Assembly (NCBI GenBank): GCA_024711125.1
Contig: JANJTM010000017.1
Span: forward strand, 1-64,000
DNA: 64,000 bases
DNA from: Rhodothermales bacterium
GTDB lineage: Bacteria > Bacteroidota > Rhodothermia > Rhodothermales > UBA10348
Direction of reading: 5' to 3'
Below are positions 8,892 to 17,916 of the stretch, one piece after another (the stretch's first letter is position 1; every line of letters starts with the position of its first letter). The notes beneath the pieces are model-generated. The model was not told the origin of the DNA. It did not search any database and saw nothing but the letters and a program-made list of their open reading frames with translations. The position numbers and the translations under genes are program-made.

Positions 8892-11398
8892 ACCCGCTCC
8901 AGCCCGTCTCGAGCCCTCGTGGCGCCGCCGCACCGGATTTGCAGCGCGATCTCGCCGAACGGAGGATCCGCGCCCGGGTGGTGCGGGCACGGGCCGACGA
9001 ACTGGACGTGCTGGTCCACTCGCAGGACAGGGAGCGTTTCGAGGCCCTGCTGCGGAGCCGGGGTTTCCTGGCCGTTCCCGCGCCCGCCGAAGCCGGTCGG
9101 ACGGCCGACCGCGACCGGCGATTCCACGTTCGGGACGGACTCGTCGTCGAGTCGATGTCGGTATGGGCGTTTGATCCGGCCGGCGGACACGCGTACCGCT
9201 GGATCGTACCGGGTCTGTCGGAAGCGATCCTCGATACGGCTCCGGGGCGCGGGGGACCCTTCTCCGAGGCACCGCTCTGCCTGGCTCACGTGCTGCACGA
9301 AGCGATCAACCGCGGCGCCCGGCGCTCCGACCGGCTTCGCTCGGCGCTCGTCGCACTGGCCGCGGCCGATCCTGGGGGCGAGGCCGTGAGCCGGTTTCTC
9401 GGCCAGGCTGCCGCCGACGCGGTGCGCAAGGCGCGCGCAGAGTCGCTCGGCACCGGGCCGGTGGACGCCGTATCCCTCGTGCGCGATCTCTGCAGGGCCA
9501 CCCGGAGAGCTTCCCTGGGACAGCCCGTGCAGCACGCCGTGCGCCGCATGCACGATCTGTGGGACCGGGCGTGGCACCGCCGCCTCGGGCGTCGCCAATG
9601 GGCGATTTCCATTCTCGGTCCCGACGGCGTGGGCAAGACGACGGTGGCGAATCTCGTGGCATCGGGCGAGCCTCCTCCGCGGACCGCGTGGAGCTACCGG
9701 TACAACGGTCGCCCGAAGGGGTCGGGAGGGCATCGCGTGGCGCGGAGGGTCGTCAAGAGCCTGTGGTATGCCTGGGAACGGCGGGCGGTCGGACGATCCG
9801 TACCGTCGGATGACGTGATCCGGCTTGCCGAAATCAGGATGCGACGTCTCGAGTGCCTGGCGGCCGCCCTCGTCCGGCGACTCTCGGGCAACCAGCTCCT
9901 GGACATCCTGCTCCAGGATCGGGGAACGATCGACGAAGCCGCCGATCTCCGGACGGATCGCGCCCGCGCCCGGGCCCGCCGGCTGATACGGAGGGCGCTG
10001 CCCGGCAGCGAAAGCTGCTCGATCCTGCTCGTCGACGAGCCGGAGGCCATCCATGCCCGGAAGGACGAGAAGAGCGTCGGGGAGATCGCTTCGACCGTAC
10101 GGCGGCTGCGCCGCGCGATGGCCGAACTGCTGCCGCCGGAAAACACGGTCGAGATCGACATCCGCGGTCTGACGGCCGTCCAGGTGGCCCGAAGCGTCGA
10201 AGTGTCGATCCGGTTCCGCTTGGACCGGGAATCGGGCCGCGTCTCGCCGGTCCCCTCCCGGGACGACGACGAGCCCGAACTGCGGTTCTTCGTGGTCGGG
10301 TTCCCGGGTCCGGGCGCTCCCGTGAGCGACGGCGTACACCGCGCCGTCGCCGGAGTGGCCGGAGCCCTCGCCCGGGACGGCCGGCGGGTGGTGATCGTCG
10401 GCCAGGGAGGCGAGTCCTCCCGGTACCGCCGGGACGGTTACGACGTGGTCACCTTCCGGGGTTCGACGCGACTGGGCCTGTCGCGGGAGCTGGTCCGCTG
10501 GTTTGCCGCTCGCAGCGGCCCCGGGCTCACGGTCCTGAACGGAGCCTTCAGTCCGCTCGTCGTCGCGCTCTCGCGCCGCCTCGTTCGGCGCGGTCAGCCC
10601 TACGTGCACGCACCGCACGACCCGTACAACGACGCGGTCTTCGCGTCGTCCCCCTGGAAGAAACGCGCCTGGTGGCTTTTCGCCGAGCGGCGCCTGCTTC
10701 GCGAGGCCGCGGCGATCCAGGTCCTGGACCCGCGCCACGGTGCCCTGCTGAGGCATCTCGGCGTCGAGACCCCGTGGTACGCGTTTCCGAACGGATTCCG
10801 GATCGAGGATCTCGACGAAGATCATGCCCCGCCGCCGCCCCACGACGGCCCGGCCCGCCTGTTCTTCCTCGGGCGCATGGACGCCCACAACAAGGGGCTC
10901 GACCTGCTCCTGCGCGCGGTCTGCCAGGTGCCCGACACGACGCTGACGCTGCAGGGGCCCGACTGGGGTGACGCCGGGACCCTTCGCGACCTGTGCGCCG
11001 AACTGGGCATGACCCACAGGGTGCGCATCCTGGCACCCGCCTACGACCGGACCCCCGGCTCGCTGATCGCCGAACACGACATCTTCTGTCTCCCGTCCCG
11101 TTTCGAAGGCTTCGGGCTTGCCGCGCTGGAGGCGATGATCGCCGAGCGTCCGGTGCTCATCAGCGACGTCGGCGGTCTGGCGCCCGGAATCGAGGCGGCG
11201 GGATGCGGGCGCGTGGTGGAGCCGACGGTCGAGTCCATCCTCGAGGGATTGCGTGACCTGCTGGCCCGTCGGGGAGAATGGCAGCGCATGGGCGCCGTCG
11301 GGCGCTCGTGGGCGATCGAGCACCTTACCTGGGAACGGGTGGCGGCCGATACCTGGGAAGCGTACGAACCCCTCTTCCGTCCGGCCCGGCGTCCATGA
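8888..11398 (+). CDS. three-domain fusion: nucleotidyltransferase-like, thymidylate-kinase-like P-loop, GT4 glycosyltransferase
   Basis: An 836-residue protein. The N-terminal 200 residues look like a nucleotidyltransferase fold (ADELDVLVHSQDRERFEALL, then GF). A P-loop ILGPDGVGKTTVANL near residue 240 opens a thymidylate-kinase-like domain with a LVDEPEAIHARK segment downstream. From about residue 465 a GT-B fold of family GT4 begins: RFFVVGFPGPGAPVSDGVH, the LFFLGRMDAHNKGLDLLL acceptor/donor core, and the EX7E-like region FCLPSRFEGFGLAALEAM. The GT4 part most likely adds a sugar to the repeat unit. The role of the two N-terminal domains is unknown, but the pair also occurs as a stand-alone protein in polysaccharide clusters. 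The ATG at 8888 overlaps the upstream stop and sets the start. Confidence 0.78.
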   Translation: MNPLQPVSSPRGAAAPDLQRDLAERRIRARVVRARADELDVLVHSQDRERFEALLRSRGFLAVPAPAEAGRTADRDRRFHVRDGLVVESMSVWAFDPAGGHAYRWIVPGLSEAILDTAPGRGGPFSEAPLCLAHVLHEAINRGARRSDRLRSALVALAAADPGGEAVSRFLGQAAADAVRKARAESLGTGPVDAVSLVRDLCRATRRASLGQPVQHAVRRMHDLWDRAWHRRLGRRQWAISILGPDGVGKTTVANLVASGEPPPRTAWSYRYNGRPKGSGGHRVARRVVKSLWYAWERRAVGRSVPSDDVIRLAEIRMRRLECLAAALVRRLSGNQLLDILLQDRGTIDEAADLRTDRARARARRLIRRALPGSESCSILLVDEPEAIHARKDEKSVGEIASTVRRLRRAMAELLPPENTVEIDIRGLTAVQVARSVEVSIRFRLDRESGRVSPVPSRDDDEPELRFFVVGFPGPGAPVSDGVHRAVAGVAGALARDGRRVVIVGQGGESSRYRRDGYDVVTFRGSTRLGLSRELVRWFAARSGPGLTVLNGAFSPLVVALSRRLVRRGQPYVHAPHDPYNDAVFASSPWKKRAWWLFAERRLLREAAAIQVLDPRHGALLRHLGVETPWYAFPNGFRIEDLDEDHAPPPPHDGPARLFFLGRMDAHNKGLDLLLRAVCQVPDTTLTLQGPDWGDAGTLRDLCAELGMTHRVRILAPAYDRTPGSLIAEHDIFCLPSRFEGFGLAALEAMIAERPVLISDVGGLAPGIEAAGCGRVVEPTVESILEGLRDLLARRGEWQRMGAVGRSWAIEHLTWERVAADTWEAYEPLFRPARRP

Positions 11399-12786
11399 TC
11401 CCGGCTCTCGTGCATACCGAACGCCGTGCGGCCGACCGCTGGGCCCTCGCCCTGCTGTCGGTCGTGCTCGCAGGGTACGCCTTCATGGGGCGCGGATTCG
11501 CGTACCTGGGCCTTCCGCCGCTCTTCATCGGCGAGATCACGCTCGCCGTATGCCTGGTGGCGGCCCTCTCGGCCGGCCGCTTCTTCGACGTCTTCCGGGG
11601 CATCACGCCCAAGCTGCTGCTCGCGTTCATCGTCCTCGGTGCCGTCCGGACGGCATTCGACGTGCCGACCTGGGGGGTGGACGCGCTGCGCGACGCGGTG
11701 ATCTGGGGGTACGGCCTGTTCGCTTTCGCGGTCGGCGCGATGCTGCTTCGCGATCCCGAGCGACTGCGGCTCTTCTTCGGGCGTTACCGGAGGTTCATCG
11801 TCGGTTTCCTGCTCGTGGCCGGACTGCTGTACCTGGTTTCGCGAGGCCGGGAAGCCGCGCTTCCGCGCATGCCGGGGACCGACATGCCGATCGTCGAGGC
11901 CAAGGGCGGCGACATGATGGTGCATCTCGCCGGGATCACGGCCTTCCTGATGGTCGGTCTCGGGCGGTGGCGGTGGTGGCTCTTCCTCGCGCTGGGCGCC
12001 AACCTGGCGCTGCTCGCGGTGACGAACCGGGGCGGCATGGTGGCCTACGTGCTGGCGTGCGGGCTCGTGCTCGTGCTGCGATCGCGCCGCGTTCGGATCG
12101 CCATGGCCGCCTACGCGGGCGTCCTCATCGTATCGGCGTTCGTGCTGATCGATCCGCGCATCCCGCTGCCGAGCGGACGCGAGGTCTCGGTCGAACAGTT
12201 CACCGAGAACTTCCGCTCGGTGGCCGGCGGGTCCGACAAGTCGGCGCTGAACAATACGAAGAAGTGGCGTCTCGACTGGTGGTCGAAGATCGTGCGCTAC
12301 ACGTTCGCCGGGCCGTATTTCCTGGCCGGCAAGGGATTCGGCGTCAACCTGGCCGACGACGACGGATTCCAGGTGGTGAAGGGATCGGCGCTCCGGAGTC
12401 CGCACAACGGGCACCTGACGATCCTTGCCCGCATGGGAGTACCCGGCTTCCTGCTCTGGCTGGCTCTCCTGGGCGCATGGTTTCTCGGGAACCTCCGCTG
12501 CCTCTTCCGGGCCCGCGGTCGGGGCGAGGAGGCCTGGCAGGGCATTTTTCTCTTCCTGCTCGCGTACGCAACCGCGTTCCTCGTGAACGCCTCGTTCGAC
12601 GTGTATCTCGAGGGTCCGATGGGCGGAATCTGGTTCTGGACCGTGTTCGGCGTCGGCCTCGCGGCCCCGCGGATCTATGCCCGGTTCGAGCGCCCGGTCC
12701 CGGTGCCGGCCCCGGTCGTCGCACCGACGGCCCCGCCGTTCTCCGTTCGGGTCGGCGCTCCGGCCCCCATTCCGACGATCGCATGA
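11395..12786 (+). CDS. O-antigen polymerase/ligase-like membrane protein (Wzy/WaaL family)
   Basis: A 463-residue protein with about ten to twelve membrane helices and one long periplasmic loop between about residues 255 and 345. After that loop comes the signature SPHNGHLTILARMGVPGF, which matches the Wzy_C/O-antigen-ligase motif (HN, then a following helix with GxPG). Such enzymes polymerise or transfer undecaprenyl-linked glycans in the periplasm. Its place between the flippase/GT genes and a WecG-like transferase fits a Wzy-dependent exopolysaccharide pathway. The C-terminus is a Pro/Ala/Val-rich tail. Both ends overlap neighbouring genes (ATGA). Polymerase versus ligase cannot be decided from sequence. 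Confidence 0.82.
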   Translation: MIPALVHTERRAADRWALALLSVVLAGYAFMGRGFAYLGLPPLFIGEITLAVCLVAALSAGRFFDVFRGITPKLLLAFIVLGAVRTAFDVPTWGVDALRDAVIWGYGLFAFAVGAMLLRDPERLRLFFGRYRRFIVGFLLVAGLLYLVSRGREAALPRMPGTDMPIVEAKGGDMMVHLAGITAFLMVGLGRWRWWLFLALGANLALLAVTNRGGMVAYVLACGLVLVLRSRRVRIAMAAYAGVLIVSAFVLIDPRIPLPSGREVSVEQFTENFRSVAGGSDKSALNNTKKWRLDWWSKIVRYTFAGPYFLAGKGFGVNLADDDGFQVVKGSALRSPHNGHLTILARMGVPGFLLWLALLGAWFLGNLRCLFRARGRGEEAWQGIFLFLLAYATAFLVNASFDVYLEGPMGGIWFWTVFGVGLAAPRIYARFERPVPVPAPVVAPTAPPFSVRVGAPAPIPTIA

Positions 12787-13691
12787 CGACCGATCCCGTT
12801 CCCCGAATCGCCGGAATGCGCGTCGACCCGACGACCTACCGGGATGCCGTGGACGTCGTGCTCACCGCGGCTCGCAGCCGGCAGTCGGCCTACGTCTGTG
12901 TCGCGAACGTGCACATGGTGATGGAGGCGCACGACGACCCGGGGTTCCGCGCCCTCGTCGACCGCGCCCTTCTCGTCACGCCCGACGGGCAGCCGTTGGT
13001 GTGGGCCACCCGGCTGCTCGGACGCGGCCCGGTGGAACGGGTCTACGGCCCCACGCTGACGCTGCACGTCTGCGAAGCCGCCGCGGCGGCGGGTGTGCCG
13101 ATCGCCCTCTATGGCGGCACGGACGACAGCCTCGACGCGTTCTCCCGCTTCCTGGAGACCCGGTATCCTTCGCTGCGCATTGCCTGCCGCATCGCGCCGC
13201 CGTTCCGCCCGCTGACGCCCGGGGAGGACTCCCGGTACACGCGGCTCCTGGCTGAATCCGGAGCCGGCATCGTGCTGGTCGGCATCGGGTGTCCGCGCCA
13301 GGAGCGCTGGATGGCCGATCACGAGGGCCGCATCCCGGCCGTCATGCTCGGCGTCGGGGCGGCGTTCGACTTCCATTCCGGGCGTGTGCGCCAGGCGCCG
13401 CCCCTCCTCCAGCGCCTCGGGCTCGAATGGGCCTTCCGCCTCGCGATGGAGCCGCGGCGGCTCTGGAGGCGCTACGCGAAACACAACCCGCGCTTCGCCG
13501 GCCTGTTCGCCGCGCAGCTCCTCTCGCATGTCCTCGGGCTCGACGCGCGGGATGCCCGGGGCACCCGCCCCGCGCGCCCCGTACACCGGCGCACGACCGC
13601 CGCCGCCCGCGTTCGGCACCGCGGCTTGCGCACCATCTCCGGGGCGCCGGAACGCACGGAGTCCCCCGAAAACCTCGAAACCCGCTCCTGA
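12783..13691 (+). CDS. WecG/TagA/CpsF-family glycosyltransferase (GT26)
   Basis: A 302-residue cytoplasmic or peripheral-membrane protein. Family marks: the N-terminal NVHMVMEAHDDPGFRALVDR with the following LVTPDGQPLVWATRLLG, the central YGGTDDSLDAFSRFL, and the hallmark VGIGCPRQERWMADH, then GVGAAFDFHSGRVRQAP and RLAMEPRRLWRRY. GT26 enzymes add ManNAc, ManNAcA or glucose to lipid-linked intermediates. The protein is longer than the usual 240-260 residues because of an Arg-rich C-terminal extension after about residue 250. The ATG overlaps the upstream stop. Within this operon it probably adds the second or a later sugar. The family call is firm; donor sugar unknown. Confidence 0.88.
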   Translation: MTTDPVPRIAGMRVDPTTYRDAVDVVLTAARSRQSAYVCVANVHMVMEAHDDPGFRALVDRALLVTPDGQPLVWATRLLGRGPVERVYGPTLTLHVCEAAAAAGVPIALYGGTDDSLDAFSRFLETRYPSLRIACRIAPPFRPLTPGEDSRYTRLLAESGAGIVLVGIGCPRQERWMADHEGRIPAVMLGVGAAFDFHSGRVRQAPPLLQRLGLEWAFRLAMEPRRLWRRYAKHNPRFAGLFAAQLLSHVLGLDARDARGTRPARPVHRRTTAAARVRHRGLRTISGAPERTESPENLETRS

Positions 13692-13694
13692 CCG

Positions 13695-15035
13695 ATGCCC
13701 CGTCCCCGTCGCGCCGATCGGCGCCGCGTACTGCTCGTCGCGTTCGCCTACGCCCCCGGCGCCGGTTCCGAACCGGGTCTCGGCTACAACATGGCGACGG
13801 CCCTCGCCCGCCGGTACGACGTCACCGTGCTGACCGACCAGGCGTGGCCGGGAACGCCCCCGGATCCCGGGCCCGGGGAGGACCTGCCCCGCGTGATCCG
13901 GCTCGCGCCGGCCGCATGGCCCCGAGCCGTCGATCCCCGCGCGTCGCAGCGCCGATGGGAGCTGTACTACTACACCTGGATGCGCTCGCTGGCGCGCCGA
14001 CTGCCCGCGATCGTGGAGTCGACGGGTGCCGAACTCGTGCAGCACGTGACCTACGGGCGGTACTGGATGCCCTCTGCGGCCGATACGGCCGGCCGACCCT
14101 TCGTGTGGGGCCCGGTCGGAGGCGGCGAATCGGCCTCTCCCGAACTGCTGCGTTCGTCGCTCGCGGCGGTGCGGTACCCGGAGTATTTCCGCATCGCCGT
14201 TCGCGCGGCGTTCGAGCGGGACCCCGCGCTGGCCCGGACGGGGCGCGCGGCCGACCTCGCGCTCGCCGTCACGCCCGAATCGGCCGAACGCATGCGGCGG
14301 CTGACCGGGGCGCCGGTCGAGATCTACCCGGCGGTCAGCCTGGACGCGGCCGAACTGCGCACGCTCGGTGCGCTGCCGGCCCCTCCGGACGGCCCCGTGC
14401 GATTCCTCGCGCTGGGACGCCTGCTCTTCTGGAAGGGTTTCGACATGGCGATCGACGCTTTCGCCCGCGTCCGCGACCCGCGGGCGTCGTTCTGGATCAT
14501 CGGGGACGGGCCGGAACGGGGTCTTCTCGAGGCCCGTGCGGCGGCGCACGGCCTGGGCGAGCGAATCCGGTTCCTCGGGCGTCTCGACCGGGCCGAAACC
14601 CTCGGCCGGTTCGCCGACGGGCACGTCCTGGTTCACCCGAGCCTGCACGATTCGGGCGGAATGGTATGCCTCGAGGCCATGGCGGCGCGCAGGCCCGTCA
14701 TCTGGCTGGAACAGAACGGACCGGCATTCCTGTGCGGAGGGACGGGCGTCACCGTGCCGATGGTCGAACGCGAACGGACGGTCCGGGGGCTGACCGAAGC
14801 GATGGAGCGGTTCGCCGACGACCGCCCGTGGCTGCGGGAACGGGGCGAGGCCGCCGCCCGTCACGTCGCAGCCCACTACGAGGTCGAAACGCGTACCGAC
14901 CGGCTCGTCGCGTGGTACGAGGCGCTGTGGGAAGAGCGGGCGGGCCGGTCCGCCCGGGAGCGGGAGGCCCTTCGCCCGCCGCGCGCGGCACGCCGTGCCG
15001 ATCGCCGGGTCGGTTCGGCGGGATCCGAAGCCTGA
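13695..15035 (+). CDS. GT4-family glycosyltransferase
   Basis: A 446-residue GT-B enzyme. The N-terminal half shows LLVAFAYAPGAGSEPGLGYN and a conserved FVWGPVGGGE, features of a GT4 subgroup that starts with a glycine-rich donor-side loop. The C-terminal half has FLALGRLLFWKGFDMAIDAF, WIIGDGPERGLLE and HPSLHDSGGMVCLEAMA, which carries the EX7E-like catalytic region. It lacks a signal peptide and would act at the cytoplasmic face of the inner membrane during repeat-unit assembly. The start at 13695 lies three bases after the preceding stop. The C-terminus ends in an Arg/Ala-rich tail, a habit shared by several proteins in this operon. Donor and acceptor are unknown. Confidence 0.85.
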   Translation: MPRPRRADRRRVLLVAFAYAPGAGSEPGLGYNMATALARRYDVTVLTDQAWPGTPPDPGPGEDLPRVIRLAPAAWPRAVDPRASQRRWELYYYTWMRSLARRLPAIVESTGAELVQHVTYGRYWMPSAADTAGRPFVWGPVGGGESASPELLRSSLAAVRYPEYFRIAVRAAFERDPALARTGRAADLALAVTPESAERMRRLTGAPVEIYPAVSLDAAELRTLGALPAPPDGPVRFLALGRLLFWKGFDMAIDAFARVRDPRASFWIIGDGPERGLLEARAAAHGLGERIRFLGRLDRAETLGRFADGHVLVHPSLHDSGGMVCLEAMAARRPVIWLEQNGPAFLCGGTGVTVPMVERERTVRGLTEAMERFADDRPWLRERGEAAARHVAAHYEVETRTDRLVAWYEALWEERAGRSAREREALRPPRAARRADRRVGSAGSEA

Positions 15036-15080
15036 CCCGGGCGTGCGGCCCTTGTGGCCGCTCCCGCCGCCCGCAGACCC

Positions 15081-16262
15081 ATGCGTATCCTTTTCGTCCA
15101 CGCCTACTACCAGCAGCCCGGGGGCGAGGACCGCAGCGTGGACGCAGAGGCCCGGCTGGTCGCCCGGTTCGGGCACGACGTGGAGTGGTTCCGCTTCCGG
15201 AACGAGGCCATGGCCGGTTGGTCGGCGGTTCGCACGGCCACGAGCGTGGTCTGGAACCGCGAGGCGTACCGCGAGGCGCGCTCGATCATCCGGCGATTCC
15301 GCCCCGACGTCGTGCACGTCCAGAATGTCTTTCCGTCGCTTTCGCCGTCGGTCTACTGGGCCGCCGAGGCCGAGGGCGTACCCGTCGTGCAGAAACTCTC
15401 GAACCACCGGCTCTTCTGCGTGAACGGTCTGCTGTATCGCGAGGGCGCGGTGTGTACCGCGTGCCTCGGAAAGCCGGTCGCGTGGCAGGGGGTGCGCCAC
15501 GGGTGTTTCCGATCGAGCCGGGTGATGAGCGCGGGTGTCGCGGCTTCGTTCGCCCTGCAGCGGCTGTTCGGAACCTGGGATCGTCGCATCGCGGCCTGGG
15601 TCGCGCTCGACGAAGACGGCCGCGAGCGCTTCACGGCCGCGGGGCTCGACCCGTCGAAGGTGCACGTGAAGCCCGATTTCGTCGAGGTTCCGCCCGAACC
15701 CGGATCCGGGGACGGGGGCTACGCCCTGTTCGCGGGGCGCCTCTCGCCCGAGAAGGGCGTCGATACGCTGCTCGCGGCGTGGGCCCGACTCGACCGGGAC
15801 GTGCCGCTCCGCGTCGCGGGGGACGGTGAGTTGGCCGGCATCCTGCGCGACGCGGCCGCGGGCGACCGGCGCATCGTGCCGCTGGGTCGCCTGGAACCCG
15901 ATGCGCTGCAGCGGGAAACGGCACGCGCCGCGCTCGTCGTCGTGCCTTCGCGCTCGTTCGAGACCTTCGGACGCACGGCGGCCGAGGCCCTCGTGCTCGG
16001 CACCCCGGTCATCGCCTCCCGCCTCGGGGCGTTGCGCAACGTGGTGACCGACGGCGTGGACGGGGCGCATTTCGAGGCCGGCGATGCCGACGGCCTGGCG
16101 CGGGTCGTACGCTCGTTCTTCGACGACCCGGTCGCGCTGCGGGCGATGCGGGAGCGCGCCCGGGAGCGGGCTGCCCGACGCTATGCGCCGGAGGCGGACC
16201 ACGAAAGGCTCGTCGCCATCTACGAATCGGCCGTGCGGACGGCGGGTCGTGGACGAGCGTAG
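15081..16262 (+). CDS. GT4-family glycosyltransferase with Cys-rich insert
   Basis: A 393-residue GT-B protein: N-terminal MRILFVHAYYQQPGGEDRS, a central DVVHVQNVFPSLSPSVY, then a cysteine-bearing insert (CVNGLLYREGAVCTACLGKP followed by HGCF) that is conserved in one GT4 subgroup and may bind metal. The C-terminal donor domain has ALFAGRLSPEKGVDTLLAAW and VVPSRSFETFGRTAAEAL. The ATG at 15081 was preferred to an upstream GTG at 15054 because it starts directly at the first beta-strand. It is separated by 45 bases from the preceding GT and overlaps the following beta-helix gene by 14 bases. It probably adds a sugar to the lipid-linked repeat unit. Confidence 0.85.
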   Translation: MRILFVHAYYQQPGGEDRSVDAEARLVARFGHDVEWFRFRNEAMAGWSAVRTATSVVWNREAYREARSIIRRFRPDVVHVQNVFPSLSPSVYWAAEAEGVPVVQKLSNHRLFCVNGLLYREGAVCTACLGKPVAWQGVRHGCFRSSRVMSAGVAASFALQRLFGTWDRRIAAWVALDEDGRERFTAAGLDPSKVHVKPDFVEVPPEPGSGDGGYALFAGRLSPEKGVDTLLAAWARLDRDVPLRVAGDGELAGILRDAAAGDRRIVPLGRLEPDALQRETARAALVVVPSRSFETFGRTAAEALVLGTPVIASRLGALRNVVTDGVDGAHFEAGDADGLARVVRSFFDDPVALRAMRERARERAARRYAPEADHERLVAIYESAVRTAGRGRA

Positions 16263-17856
16263 GCGCCCCTTTCGTCGTGGTCGGGTCCCGGCGTGGGCGG
16301 GCGTCGCGGTCCTCCTCGGGACGATCGCGGTGGTCGTCGCCGTGAAGCCGGTCGAGGCGCAGCCGGCGGCCGATCCCTGCGCCGCATGGGCTTCCGGCCG
16401 CGTACCGCCCGGTGGGCGCACGCTCTGGATCGACGGCTCGCACCCGTCGGCCGACGACTCGGGTCCCGCGACGCCGGATCGGCCCTGGTCCACGCCCGCG
16501 CCGCTGCGGCGGCGGGGCACGCTGCGTCCCGGGGACCTCGTCGTCTTCCGCGCCGGAACCTACACGGCGGCGGTCCGGCCGGCCGTCGCGGGAGCGCCCG
16601 ACGCCCCGATCGTATTCGCCGCCTGCCCCGGACAGGAGGTCGTCGTCGACGGTTCGGACGCGCTCGCCACCCGGTGGACCCGTATGGGCGCGTCGTGGGT
16701 CTCGGGCGTCGTGGAGGCCCAGGGCCCGGTCGGCGGCCGCCACGACCGGCACCTGCTCGTCTTCGACGGACGGGTGCTCCGGCCGGCCGGCGACGATGGA
16801 ACTCCCGGACCGGGGACCTTCCGCGTACGGGACCTCGGGCGCGACCGGGTGACGATCGAGCTCGGACTCGACGGAGACGCCGACCCCAATGCGGCCGAGG
16901 TGCGTATCGGTCGTCGCGGCACGCTGTTCGGACCGCCCGAGGCCTCGGAGGGCTGCCCTCGCGATCCGGCGGCCGGGTACTACCGGATCGAGGGGATTCG
17001 ATTCCGCCACGCCGCGAACCCGGCCCAGAAGGGCGCCGTGTGTCTCGGGGGCCGAGCCGTGGAGGCCACGGGAGTGATCGTCGAACGGACGAACGGCCTC
17101 GGGATCGAGATGGTCGGAAGCGGTCACATCCTGCGCCGGTCCGCCTCGAGCGACAACGGGCAGGCCGGTATCGGGGGGCAGTGCGAGGCCTGCCTGCTCG
17201 AGGACGTGCGCAGCGACCGCAACAATTTCCGCGGGCACGACCGCTTCTGGGAAGCCGGGGGCGGAAAGTGGACCGACACGCGCCGCACGGTCTTTCGTCG
17301 TTACGGCGCCTCGGACAACGACGGCGTCGGGCTCTGGTTCGACGGCGACGCCACCGACAACGTGGTCGAGGAGCCGGACATCGACGGGAGCGAAGTGGCC
17401 GCGCTGATGTTCGAACTGGGCAGCGACCGGAACCGCGTCACGGGCGGACGTCTCGCCGGGACCCGGTACCGCGCCTGGTCGGGGTCGGGCGTGCTCCAGC
17501 AGGCGGCGGGCGACAACGAGCTGGACGGAGTGACGATACGGGACAACGAGGGGTCGGGACTGTGGGTGCGGCCTGACGACCGGCGCCCCACCGGCGGCAT
17601 CACCGTGAGGGCCTGTCTGTTCGCGGGCAATGCCGCCGACGGGCGCGACGACGACTTCGAGGTACGCCTGGATGCGGATGTCGCGCGGGGCGAGCGTCCG
17701 CCGGCGTTCGTCTTCGAGGCAAACCGCGTCGTGCCCGCGCGGCCCGGCCTGGCGCTGGGCTACGCATCGTGGCGGGGGGGCGCGCCCCGCGCAGCCGACC
17801 CGGAGGCGGTCTTCGGCAGCGCTGCGGCCCTGCGAACGGACCGCGTACCGGATTGA
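16249..17856 (+). CDS. secreted right-handed beta-helix protein
   Basis: A 535-residue protein starting at a GTG that overlaps the upstream GT gene by 14 bases. An N-terminal signal sequence (Arg-rich start, then AGVAVLLGTIAVVVAVKPVEAQ) indicates export. The mature part begins with TLWIDGSHPSADDSG and RPGDLVVFRAGTY, the usual entry of pectate-lyase-like or NosD-like right-handed parallel beta-helices, followed by many short repeats with Asn/Asp/Gly turns (for example EDVRSDRNNFRGHDRF and DNDGVGLWFDGDATDN). In exopolysaccharide operons such proteins are often lyases, epimerases or chain-release factors. No catalytic residues can be assigned with confidence. It probably acts on the polymer in the periplasm or outside the cell; that is inference from position. 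Confidence 0.75.
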   Translation: MDERRRPFRRGRVPAWAGVAVLLGTIAVVVAVKPVEAQPAADPCAAWASGRVPPGGRTLWIDGSHPSADDSGPATPDRPWSTPAPLRRRGTLRPGDLVVFRAGTYTAAVRPAVAGAPDAPIVFAACPGQEVVVDGSDALATRWTRMGASWVSGVVEAQGPVGGRHDRHLLVFDGRVLRPAGDDGTPGPGTFRVRDLGRDRVTIELGLDGDADPNAAEVRIGRRGTLFGPPEASEGCPRDPAAGYYRIEGIRFRHAANPAQKGAVCLGGRAVEATGVIVERTNGLGIEMVGSGHILRRSASSDNGQAGIGGQCEACLLEDVRSDRNNFRGHDRFWEAGGGKWTDTRRTVFRRYGASDNDGVGLWFDGDATDNVVEEPDIDGSEVAALMFELGSDRNRVTGGRLAGTRYRAWSGSGVLQQAAGDNELDGVTIRDNEGSGLWVRPDDRRPTGGITVRACLFAGNAADGRDDDFEVRLDADVARGERPPAFVFEANRVVPARPGLALGYASWRGGAPRAADPEAVFGSAAALRTDRVPD

Positions 17857-17916
17857 GACGCCGACGGATCGGCACGGAGTTGGCGGAATCGCCGGCACAC
17901 CCGGATCGAACCGCCG

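Noticed and set aside
11345-11355. Further GCCGATACC sequences inside genes (for example 11347, 5072, 14087)
   Set aside because: They encode Ala-Asp-Thr in coding frames and lack TTAA at 18-19 bases upstream, so they are not counted as promoter elements.
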